A stretch of DNA of 64,000 nt from NCBI GenBank assembly GCA_035771175.1, contig CM069593.1, positions 44,452,241 to 44,516,240 of the forward strand. The letters run 5' to 3'. Below, in pieces: positions 12,201-20,647 of this stretch; position 1 is the stretch's first letter; each line of letters opens with the position of its first letter. The notes beneath the pieces were generated by a model. It had not been told where the DNA came from. It did not search any database and saw nothing but the letters and a program-made list of their open reading frames with translations. The position numbers were made by a program, and so were the translations under genes. Source of the stretch: Paratinospora sagittata. Taxonomy: Eukaryota; Streptophyta; Magnoliopsida; Ranunculales; Menispermaceae.

Positions 12201-15040
12201 AAATTAGTACGATTCAGCTAGCAATTCGATTCAATTCACTTATGGTTTACCATCAACTCAAACCAATTCATTGAAGAGTCCAATTATAGCAATTCAAGAA
12301 GCCAATTTTAATCAATTTGGGGTGAATCGAATCGTCAATCATATGTTTCATTGATTCGAATTGCAATTCTAACTATGACAAAAGTATTTATATGAAAATC
12401 TAAAGTCTTAAAAATGCAAGAGTTAATTCAGGGAAAAAAATCACTATGAGAAATAAATGTCTTGAAATGGATCAACTCATGATAGAAAAACTTTTTGCTT
12501 CCACTACATAAATAATAGTCGACTAGGCAATTAATGTCTTAAGACAACCAGTTTTGCAAGACACCATTCTCAAAAGCACACCAACTGCTGTGTCACTTCA
12601 CAAAGCTTGCCACATATTATAATGTCCTTCAAATCAATTTATCCATTAAATTAATAATATCGTCTTTCTCTCAAGGAACAAGTTGGCAAAGTTTTCCCTA
12701 ATGTGCTATCAATCTAAAGCATTAGTACGGTCAAGGAAAATCTTGAATTTAAGGTGAATAGTACTTTTGGTTTCTCAAACTCAAACAATGACCATAATTT
12801 TAGTTTCAAACACTTAATACCATTAAATTCTTAGGCTCTAAATCTTTAGTAAACTACAGCTTTCTGCTTCAATTCAACTCAACTGCACATTTTTCCAACT
12901 ACATGGGGTCAGCTACATGTATCCGCTACTTCCACTCTACTCTATCAAGGGCTAAGTCGGCATTCAAATTACAAGAAGTCAAATCTTTCGTAACTATATT
13001 TGTCCACGTTATTTTAGGTCTACCTCTAGCTCTATTGTCATAATCTAGTGTTAATAGGTCACTCTTCCTAACTAGTGCATCAAAAGGCTTACGTTGTAAG
13101 TGTTCAAACCACCTTAATCAGTTCTTTCGCATTTTATCTCTAATTAGTGCTACTCCTACCATTTTCCAAATATGTTCGTTTCTAATTTTATCTTTTAAAG
13201 TTTTACCACACATCTTAGCATTCGCATTGTTGTTACACTTAGTTTGTTAACATGTTGTTTTTTAATTGCCCAACATTTTATACCATATAGCATGACTAGC
13301 CAAATAGCAACTCTAAAGAATTTTTCCTTTAACTTCAATGGGATGCGCCTATCGTTTAATACTCTAGAAGCACTCCTCAACTTGAATCATCCTGCTTTAA
13401 CTCTATGGTTCACACCCTCACCTATTTCTCCTTCTTTATATTTAATAGATCCTAAATACCTAAAATTTTCTCCCCTTGATACCTCTTGACTTATCTTCAC
13501 TATCACTTCATTTGTATTTTTACTTCCAATAAAATGACATTTAGTGTATTCAATCTTACTCCTACTAATCATGAACCCTTTAGATCCTACTATCTTTTCA
13601 TCAATCAATACTATATCATCAGCAAATAGCATATACCATGGAATATCTTCTTGAATATGTTTAATCAATTCATCCATAACTAGTATAAAAATGTAGGAGC
13701 TTAAGGCAGATCCTTAGTGTGAACTTATTATAATTGAAAATTCATTATTTTCACCTACTATTTATTTTACAATGGTTCTTGCGTCATCATACATGTCTTC
13801 CATCAATTCAATGTACCTAGTTATAACTCTTTTCTCACTAATACCCACCATATTATTTCTCTAGGTACCCTATCCTAGGCTTTCTCTAAATCAATAAAGA
13901 CCATATGGAGGTCTTCCTTCTTCTCCCTATACCTCTCCATCAATCTCCTTAATAAATATGCAGCTTCCATAGTTGATCTCCCAAACATAAATTCAAATTG
14001 ATTGTTTGACACCAATAAATTAGAGGTGCATCTTGCTATGGAAAGTTCAGAGGGGTTCTCTAAAAATCATAAGAAGAATGCCAAACCGATCTTTTGGCAA
14101 TGAAATGGGCACTCTACCATCAAGATCAAACTTTTTTCATCAACACCAAAACACCAAATTAGCAGCATATCCTATTGATCAAATCGGACAAATAAAAACG
14201 TCAATTTTAATAGGGGCATCAATTTTAGAAGGAGGTGCAGAATAACCTGAGGATTTGCTCCAGAGTAAGCCGCCCTTCGTTCCGCTGCATCTCCGACTGA
14301 ACCGAACCACAATACCTATCCATAATAAGGCACAGATGCCCATCCATCCTCATAAAACCATGAAATGTGCACACATTCCGGCACCACATCGATGTCCGTC
14401 GGAGATTCTCAAGCTGACTCTGTAACCAAATCAAATCAGTGTCCTCTCCCCCAAGTGTCACTCTCTTTACCGCCACCCGGTGCCGGCACCTCAAATTACC
14501 ACCACTACTAGTACCGGACAGCGTACCCGCCCACATCTCCACCCCAATCCTCCTACCCTCACCCAGACTCCGAATAAGCTTAAGATCATGATGCGGCGAA
14601 AGATCAATAACCGAACCGCCGCCGCCGCCACTGCAACCGGAACTCGAAGCGTGGGACTGCCGGCACAGCCTTCCTCCGCCACCACCGAACTCTTCCTCGT
14701 CCTCTGCCTCCTCAGGATCAGCATCGTCGTCTTCGTCGTCGGTGAAATCGCAATCGAATCCGGCGCCTGTGGTTCCAGCGGCGGCAGCGGAGGAGGAGGA
14801 GGCGGAGATAGAGGAATTGATGAGTGCGAGAACGGCAAAGTTCTTGCGGAGCGCAGTGACGGAGTTGCCGACAAGGGAAACGTGACGGCATCTAGGACAA
14901 GAAAGAGAGGTGTCCGGCGATGCGGAGAACATTCGGGAGAGACATTCTTTGCAGAATCCATGGCCACATTGAAGGAGTAAAGGGACCCTTTCTTCTTCGT
15001 TGAATCGCATCTGGCAAACAGAGCAGCACGGAATCTTCAT
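3263..15040 (-). CDS. KEG: KEEP ON GOING (KEG) E3 ubiquitin ligase, N-terminal 808 residues
   Basis: Nine exons join in frame with GT/AG borders: 15040-14247, 8648-8286, 8203-7973, 7487-7362, 7257-6921, 6815-6658, 4570-4413, 3649-3528 and 3397-3263. Residues 1-53 form a C3HC4 RING (C6, C9, C25, H27, C30, C33, C48, C51). An acidic and Gly-rich linker follows, then a kinase domain (Lys at about 192; loop CMNLKPSN at 284-291; DYG at 304-306; HYTAPEAW), then ankyrin repeats from about residue 500 to the end. This RING-kinase-ankyrin order is diagnostic of KEG, a trans-Golgi/endosome ligase that restrains abscisic-acid signalling by turnover of ABI5-type factors (family knowledge). The C-terminal HERC2-like repeats are missing and must lie beyond the left edge. 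The start ATG at 15040 gives the usual M-[K/V]-x-P N-terminus just before the RING. No broken codons seen. Confidence 0.95.
4571..6657. other. KEG intron 6 (2,087 bp)
   Basis: Lies between exon 6 (donor at 6657) and exon 7 (acceptor ending at 4571). Apart from the TRIM-like element at 4811-5084, no coding or structured feature was recognised. Confidence 0.7.
4811..5084 (+). mobile_element. Candidate TRIM (terminal-repeat retrotransposon in miniature)
   Basis: Two direct repeats of about 67-72 bp, 4811-4877 and 5013-5084. Both begin TGTTAA and end AACA, and both share the core CTATAGCTTTTAGG. Immediately after the first repeat, TGGTATCAAAGCC (4878-4890) matches the initiator-Met tRNA primer-binding site with one change. 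The internal part is only about 135 bp and non-coding. LTR-PBS-short interior-LTR is the TRIM layout. No convincing 5-bp target duplication was found, so the exact ends are uncertain. Confidence 0.6.
8649..9829. other. KEG intron 1, 3' portion
   Basis: The intron 1 acceptor is at 8650-8649 (minus). The sequence to about 9829 is A/T-rich and holds no recognised gene or repeat. It might include decayed 3' sequence of the neighbouring hAT element, but no C-terminal dimerisation motif was seen. Confidence 0.5.
9830..11100 (-). pseudogene. hAT-family transposase relic (BED finger + DUF659 region) in KEG intron 1
   Basis: Read on the minus strand from about 11090 leftwards. A BED zinc-finger segment contains KEDPTWEHC, then FIMKHHLAKTHK and VPDEM. 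Next comes a DUF659-like block (about 10510-10172) with CTMFDGWIDGRNRTIINFLV and ENVVQITID. A frame change then leads to FWSPCASHCLDLILEDIG (about 10110-10060), IYNHCCVLNLMRKFA and, further on, VHQHQSAL (about 9900). These blocks follow each other in normal hAT order. Several frameshifts and stops make it non-functional, and the C-terminal domain and terminal repeats were not located. It shares orientation with KEG. Confidence 0.8.
11101..12865. repeat. KEG intron 1: degenerate GATTCAAT/ATTGAATC-rich repeat region
   Basis: From about 11430 to 12360 the words GATTCAA, TGAATC and CAATTCAAG recur in both directions. A block at about 12030-12170 containing TATAGCAATTCAAGAA and TTTGGGGTGA is imperfectly repeated at about 12210-12345. 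No coding potential. This could be the untranscribed end of the adjacent hAT element or a separate MITE cluster. A similar word cluster occurs at about 34980-35090 in the F-box gene. Confidence 0.45.
12866..14004 (-). pseudogene. RTE-clade non-LTR reverse-transcriptase relic in KEG intron 1
   Basis: Minus-strand pieces in order: FEFMFGRSTMEA and DLHMVFIDLEKA (about 13990-13890), MDELIKHIQEDIPWYMLFADD with catalytic FADD (about 13677-13610), SFRYLGSI-like and PLKLKEKFFRVAIW (about 13450-13290), MLYGIKCWAIK, and a C-terminal RIHVADP (about 12910). This is the block order of plant RTE elements. Stops and frameshifts are frequent. Truncated at the 5' side near 14004; same strand as KEG. Confidence 0.85.
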
Positions 15041-15420
15041 CTTCGATGATACTGAGATTGAATCGCCTCAAAACCCCCAACAACAACAACAACAACAAGA
15101 GCAAGAACTAATGAAGTTATTGAAATCGAATCGAAGCAGAAGAAGAATTGTAATAGTAATAATTATAACAATGATGATGATGATGATGACGACGACGATG
15201 ATTATCCAAATTGTAGGGTTTGGATGAGGGGAGATCCATAAAACTGGAAATGAGAAAAAAAAAAAAAAAAAAAAGATTAAAAAGAAGAAAAAGAAGAAGA
15301 AGAAGAAGAAGAAGAAGAAGAAGAAGAAACTAAGAAATGAAGAGTGGAAAATTGAGAGAAAGAGAGGGGTAAGGTAAGGTAAGGTAAGGTAAGGTTAGAG
15401 AAAGCGGCAAGAGCAGCTTT
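15041..15420 (-). promoter_or_regulatory. KEG 5' leader / proximal promoter with a run of simple repeats
   Basis: Directly upstream of the KEG start codon. On the plus strand it contains CAA repeats (about 15077-15098), ATG/ACG triplets (about 15170-15200), an A20 tract (about 15255-15274), about 15 GAA triplets (about 15283-15328) and five GTAAG pentamers (about 15369-15393). Much of this would be transcribed as 5' untranslated leader, which is an inference because no transcript start was located. Such tracts are prone to length change. Confidence 0.5.
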
Positions 15421-17100
15421 GTTTTTTTTTTTTTCTTTTTCTTTTTGGCTATATTTTTTGTTTTTTTTTATTGTGTATTGTGTATATTATATATTTGCTT
15501 CTTGGTAGGGCTGTGAATTATCTTTGGCTTGTTTTTCTTTGTTTTTGACCCTTGAGATTTGGATGATTGAATTCACACGCTTAAAATGGAGTGTTGGAGT
15601 GTACAGTGTTGTTTGGGAAGTGGTGGTGGTGAAATGGAGTAATAAGCTTCAAAGGCCCAGTTGAATCCATTTATGGTATGTTAACTCTGTGTTTTTTTCT
15701 TTTTGTCTAAAGCCCATTTGCTTGGTGATAATTGGAGTTTTACATAAGAATTTTAAAAATGATATGACTCATATGAGACTATTTTTGGCATGTACCCACC
15801 ACAACTATTATGCACTTAGGAAGTAATGTCACTTTCTAAATGTGTTGTTTTACAAAAAAAAAAAATATGATTACTGTACACATTTTAGTGCACACCCTTA
15901 CACCTTTATAGTGTGTGTTGGATGCCCTTAAATCAAACACTAATGTGTGATTCAAGGAAATTCAATGGACTTAAATGTGTCATGTGTTGATTATGGGTAT
16001 AGAAAATAAGTATGAATAGCACCTCTCTTTTTAAAGCTCGCATAATCTAATTACAAGTCTAATAAGTTTTGTAATTTTTATCAGTTTATAAAATGCATGT
16101 TAGTTCAAAAGTTTGACAAGTTGAATGTGAACTAAGTTATGCATTCAAATCCCACCACTTACCTACCACCAAAAAAAAAAAAAAAAAGGTTTAGCACAAG
16201 TAAAAAGGTCATCTTTCAACTTTTTATGTGAACCAATCTCTGCCTTGATAGTAATAACATTCTCGAATCATACACACTTAGAATGACTTGATATTACTAG
16301 ATATGAACTCTTTAGACCTTATTTGGTTTGTGATTCGGATACAGTTTTCTGTATCCAAAAATTTGTTTAGTTCAAAAGGTTTTTCAAAAAATAATAAAAA
16401 GCCGTTTTACAGAGGGCCTTAATTTTAGTAAAAAAAAAAACCTGTTGTATCTATAAAGTGAGAATTTTGCATGGCTAGTGATATAGTCATAAGGTAAATT
16501 CAAGTCCACTACGTTCTCCTAGCAGTCTCAACTTCCTTTGACTCTCCAAATATCATTAGTCAAGAAAATAAAAAAAATTAACTTTTATCAACATATTAAC
16601 CCTACCTCCATTTTTTTTATTTTTACAATCATTACATCACAATTTCAATCTCTTAAATGTATTTTTAGAGTTTGATCAATTATGCAATGTTTGAACATTG
16701 AATATGTTCAGCATGCCTCAAAAAATATATATTTTTGATATTTTTTTCAAACTCAAAGAATGCATATATTGATCATTACATTTTATTTATACAAAGTAAT
16801 TCTCCGGGCGTGCAGTGACTTATGTTGAAAGTATTGGCTAATGGTAGAGATATGGAAAGTATTTTAAAGAATCAAATAATAATGATGTTGTACAAGTGAA
16901 CATATATTTATGTATGTAGGCACAATGATACTTGTATTTTAAGAAATCTATGATTTCGCTTTTTTATTCTTTAAATTCTATTCTAAATTTAATTCAGCTT
17001 AAAAGCTAAGGCATCAAAATCACGACTACTCCTAAAAAAGTTATTTGCTCCAAATCTAGCCATCTAAACATAATTCGATTTTGACATCATCATAACTCTT
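15421..17100. other. Intergenic, A/T-rich
   Basis: Sequence upstream of KEG with A and T runs. No reading frame, RNA gene or ordered repeat was recognised. Confidence 0.5.
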
Positions 17101-17483
17101 ATCTATTTTATGTATTTTATAAGAGTCTGGGGCCCCTCAATCGAAAGGCCCTCCTTCACTCCACTCATCAGACTCAACAACACTTTCAGACTACTCTGAC
17201 AACGCAAAGGAGCTCCAAAGACGGGGAACTCAAATTCTCATAAGATGACCACTGAACCTTTGATGGTTACGAGGATAAAAAAAGCTACTCAGAAGAGCGT
17301 GTCCAGCCCTACCCGGTTATGCCAAAGGCACATTAGACGACTGGAGGAAGCCGAGAGCTCCCTGGTCATGGGACCGTTCATAGCGGGGGGACCTGGTGAA
17401 CGAACGCACTGTAGGGAGGACCCTACGGGCGAACTGCCCCGTACTGATGCATTCGTATCTTAGGCCCATATACAATTAAGGCA
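17101..17483. other. GC-rich segment of unknown origin next to the Pack-MULE
   Basis: The composition changes sharply: about 17120-17460 is far richer in G+C than its surroundings and carries an open frame of 72 codons (17245-17463) with no recognised domain. It may be a fragment of a retroelement or a captured gene piece. No termini were identified. Confidence 0.3.
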
Positions 17484-17494
17484 GTTTCATATAG

Positions 17495-17608
17495 GGCTTT
17501 TGACATAATTACCCTTCAAAAATAAAATAATTTTACAAATGTCATTCAAACACAAATATTGACCCATTTGCCCTACTTTACTATTTATAGCACAGTCAGC
17601 GCCCCAAA
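17495..17608 (+). repeat. Pack-MULE left terminal inverted repeat
   Basis: The inner part reads CCCTACTTTACTATTTATAG and ends in GCACAGTCAGCGC. It pairs with the right repeat at 18421-18534. Confidence 0.9.
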
Positions 17609-17689
17609 CAAGCGCCGTGTGGGCGCGGAGGTGGCATTTTCAAAAAGACGCATTCCCTTCACAATTTTTTTTTTTAAGTGAAGGGCTTC

Positions 17690-18420
17690 CCTTCAATGGG
17701 AGTATACCTTCTTCCATCTCAACTCTGACTCAGCTTACAACACTAAATCTTGCTAACAACTCATTATCAGGCGAAATTCCTGATCTCCATCTCTCCAATC
17801 TTCAGCAACTGAACCTAGCCAACAACAGTCCCACTGGGATTATCCCTAAATCTCTTCAAAAATTTCCAAGTTCAGCATTCTATGGCAACAATATTTCACT
17901 CTCACCTTCTCATGTTTTCGCACCAGCTCCTCCTCCAATTCCAAGATCAAGCCATCATGCCCGAAAGCTAAGTGAATATGCTTTATCGGGAATTATAATA
18001 GGAAGTAGCGCAATCGGGTTCTTGGCATTTATTGTTCTGGTGATACTTTGCCGCTCAAAGAAAAATGGTCAAAGTGGGTTATCTGGGAAGCTGTAGAAGG
18101 GTGTAAACTCGCCAAAGAAGGTTGTTGCAAGAGGCCAAGATGGGACTAGCAGGCTTGTTTTCATTGACGGTTGTTATTATTCATTTGATCTAGAGGATTT
18201 GCTGAGGGCTTCTGCTGAAGTGCTTGGGAAGGGGACATTTGGGACAACATATAAGGCAGTTCTTGAGGATGTAACCTCAGTGGTAGTGAAGAGGCTGAAG
18301 GATGTTAGTGTGGGAAGGCGAGAGTTTGAGCAGCAGATGGAGTTGATTGGGAGAATTAGGCATGAGAATGTTGTTGAGCTAAGGGCATTCTACTATTCCA
18401 AGGATGAGAACTTCACTTGT
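17690..18420 (+). pseudogene. Captured LRR-RLK (subfamily III type) fragment
   Basis: One reading frame encodes leucine-rich repeats (GSIPSSISTLTQL, LTTLNLANNSLSGEIPDL, LQQLNLANNS), a Ser/Pro juxtamembrane stretch, a transmembrane helix (about 17985-18050, SGIIIGSSAIGFLAFIVLVI) and the kinase N-lobe ([41 protein letters not shown]). Homology breaks off after FYYSKDE, next to the right TIR, whose sequence supplies the stop codon. A single in-frame TAG at 18094-18096, between the membrane helix and the kinase part, interrupts it. The kinase catalytic loop and C-lobe are absent, so no kinase could be made. Its source gene is not in the window. Confidence 0.85.
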
Positions 18421-18534
18421 TTGGTGCGCTGACTGTGCTATAAACAGTAAAGTAGGGCAAATGAGTCAATATTTATGTTTGGATGGTATTTATGAAATTA
18501 TTTTATTTTTGAAGGGTAATCATGTTAAAAGTCC
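18421..18534 (-). repeat. Pack-MULE right terminal inverted repeat
   Basis: Inverted copy of 17495-17608, followed directly by the second 11-bp target duplication at 18535-18545. Confidence 0.9.
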
Positions 18535-18545
18535 GTTTCATATAG

Positions 18546-19287
18546 CAATAAAACTAAATTATAAACTCCAAAGATAGGTTCGATCCTACCTAGGGACCTA
18601 GGGACGTATCCTAAGCTTTGGCCTAAGAAAGGTATGACAAGAATATTCTTCAAATGTATATGGGTACATGAGGGCAATGCTATTCAGGGTATAGGGTCAA
18701 CCCCGCTTATATACTCATTTTAAACCATACTTATATTAAAGAGAGTATAAATACTTTTTCACTAATGATATTTTCTTATCTATATATAGTTATTCATGTA
18801 AGTTTTCATTTTAATGTTTTGGATACCATGGAAGATGTTATATAAAAAAACTTAAAGAGAGTATAAGTATTTCTTATTATTTACTTCATATATTGTTAAT
18901 GATATTTTATTATTTATAATTATTCATATAAGTTTTCTTCTTAATGGTTTGGTGGGGATACAGTTAAAGGGTTTTTCACTTAAAAAAAAAAGAGAAAAAA
19001 TAAATTGCTTTTATATAATAAAAGCATTCTAAAATAGATAGATTATTAGAATAATGAAATAAGATTATGAAAAGAAATAGATAAATATACTACTAGACAA
19101 ATGGTAATCATAAGCTTGTGTTCAATTTATCACATCTTGTCTCTTTGTATTTGTTTTTTCTTACTCACTTCCAGAGAAAAACAAGGGTTTTATATTAAAC
19201 CATCTCTTTCTCTATCAACACATAGCTAATCTTATTCTTACCCCTAATTTAAGGGTATTGCTTGGTGCCTGCACTGCCTTTTTGTAA

Positions 19288-19332
<45 letters not shown>

Positions 19333-19756
19333 GTATGTATTTGATCTCCCTTAATTAATTGATTAACTTTTGTAAGTTATCATTTTAATATTTTGCTTGA
19401 ATGAAGAAATAAAGATTCTTTTTACATGTGTAAAGTGATGCTCAAACTCTTTTTGTCATTTCTTTCAAAAGTATCCTCATGTTATTTTAAATAATTTTTA
19501 ATCTATCATAAGTAATAATGGTAATAAAGTAAATTTAAGCTATGAAAACTCTAACTTACTCTCATTAAAAAATATTTTTTAATGAGACTATTTCATTCAT
19601 GATTCGCATATAGTTTTATGTATATAAAAATTCGAAAACATAAAAAACTTGGTTGGCTCAAAAGATTTTGAAAATGTTTTTTTTTATTTTTTGTTAAGGA
19701 AACAAATTATTTTCAAAAAATGATAAAAAATTGTTTTCTATTGTATTCATATTTTC
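18546..19756. other. Intergenic, with a (TA)n microsatellite
   Basis: Non-coding A/T-rich sequence. An uninterrupted TA dinucleotide array of about 18-19 units lies at about 19291-19328. Nothing else recognised. Confidence 0.6.
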
Positions 19757-20173
19757 GGATCTGATACCATTTGGGATATTACGATCACACACGTAGGGTT
19801 CTAGGACTTTAAACACCTAGGAGAAAGCATATTACAGACTCGATAAACTCAATATGCAAATACAAGCTTAGAACATAAAGGACTGTAAACACAAACTTAA
19901 AGAAAAGCTGGAGACTCATAAACAAGAGAGCAAACTTAGAAGTGACGACACTTGGTAACTGGCCTCTGCCTTGAAACAAACAACGGAGCTTCCTTTTATA
20001 GACGTGCTGAGAATCTTGCGGACTTCAAACCATTTCAAATTCATGGACAGGTAGCGTGCTGAGGCAGTGGATAAGTACTGAGAAAAGTAGATGGAGACAT
20101 GACTAGCTGGTGGATGCTTGTCAGCATGTGGAGCGTGCTGGTGAGCAGTGACATATGTCGGGTTAGTGGACCT

Positions 20174-20647
20174 TTACTGTGGATGAACAATATTATGTCG
20201 AGGATAAGATGCCTTTGCTTTTTGCTTGATGTGACAGGTTTTGTCGTGTAGGGAGACAACTTCACGTGGTGGCAACTGGGTTGAGTTGGCTGATGAACTC
20301 GAATCTGAGGAGGTTGTAGATTGGACAGGAGCATGTGGGATCACATGGGGCAAGTTGAGTGATGAGCTAGAATCTTCCAGGCTGGCTAGCTGGGCAGAAG
20401 AGGTAGACATCGGAGAAGATGATACAGGAGGTATCTGCGGAACAGAAGGCGTACCTGTGATGAAAGACTGCTGGTAGAGTCGTTTGTGAAGAAGGGGTCG
20501 AATAACTGGTCGATGTTGACGAAGTCTGTACATAACACGTAACCTTGTCTTTGGAGAAGCAAATGAAAGGTTAAGGTGACCTAGGTGACCGAGGAGTCGG
20601 AAGGCCGTATGAATGCGATGGAGATAGATTCTCGAGGGCTTCTTCAT
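20174..20647 (-). CDS. Second ORF of pararetrovirus copy 1 (157 aa, unknown function)
   Basis: Starts inside the end of the polyprotein frame and overlaps it by about 75 nt. It matches ORF2 of copy 2 in position and character: a basic N-terminal half with Arg/His/Leu helices (LRVMYRLRQHRPVIRPLLHK) and a Ser/Pro/Gln-rich C-terminal half. Similarity to copy 2 is patchy but colinear. Survival of an open frame in both diverged copies suggests a real viral gene. The function is not recognised. Confidence 0.55.
   Translation of the reverse strand: MKKPSRIYLHRIHTAFRLLGHLGHLNLSFASPKTRLRVMYRLRQHRPVIRPLLHKRLYQQSFITGTPSVPQIPPVSSSPMSTSSAQLASLEDSSSSLNLPHVIPHAPVQSTTSSDSSSSANSTQLPPREVVSLHDKTCHIKQKAKASYPRHNIVHPQ

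Larger units (their letters stand above)
17495..18534. mobile_element. Pack-MULE-like DNA transposon carrying an LRR receptor-kinase fragment
   Basis: The 114-bp ends, 17495-17608 and 18421-18534, are inverted copies of each other; both ends read GG[C/A]TTTT[G/A]ACAT inwards and match along their length with scattered changes. The element is bracketed by a perfect 11-bp direct repeat GTTTCATATAG (17484-17494 and 18535-18545), in line with the 9-11 bp duplications of Mutator-like elements. There is no transposase inside; instead it holds plant receptor-kinase coding sequence. Long inverted ends, a 9-11 bp duplication and a captured gene together fit a Pack-MULE. Confidence 0.9.

Noticed and set aside
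14480..14980. Plus-strand frame of 166 codons
   Set aside because: Exactly antisense to KEG exon 1 (RING, acidic and Gly-rich linker); its Gly/Thr-rich composition is a mirror of that exon.
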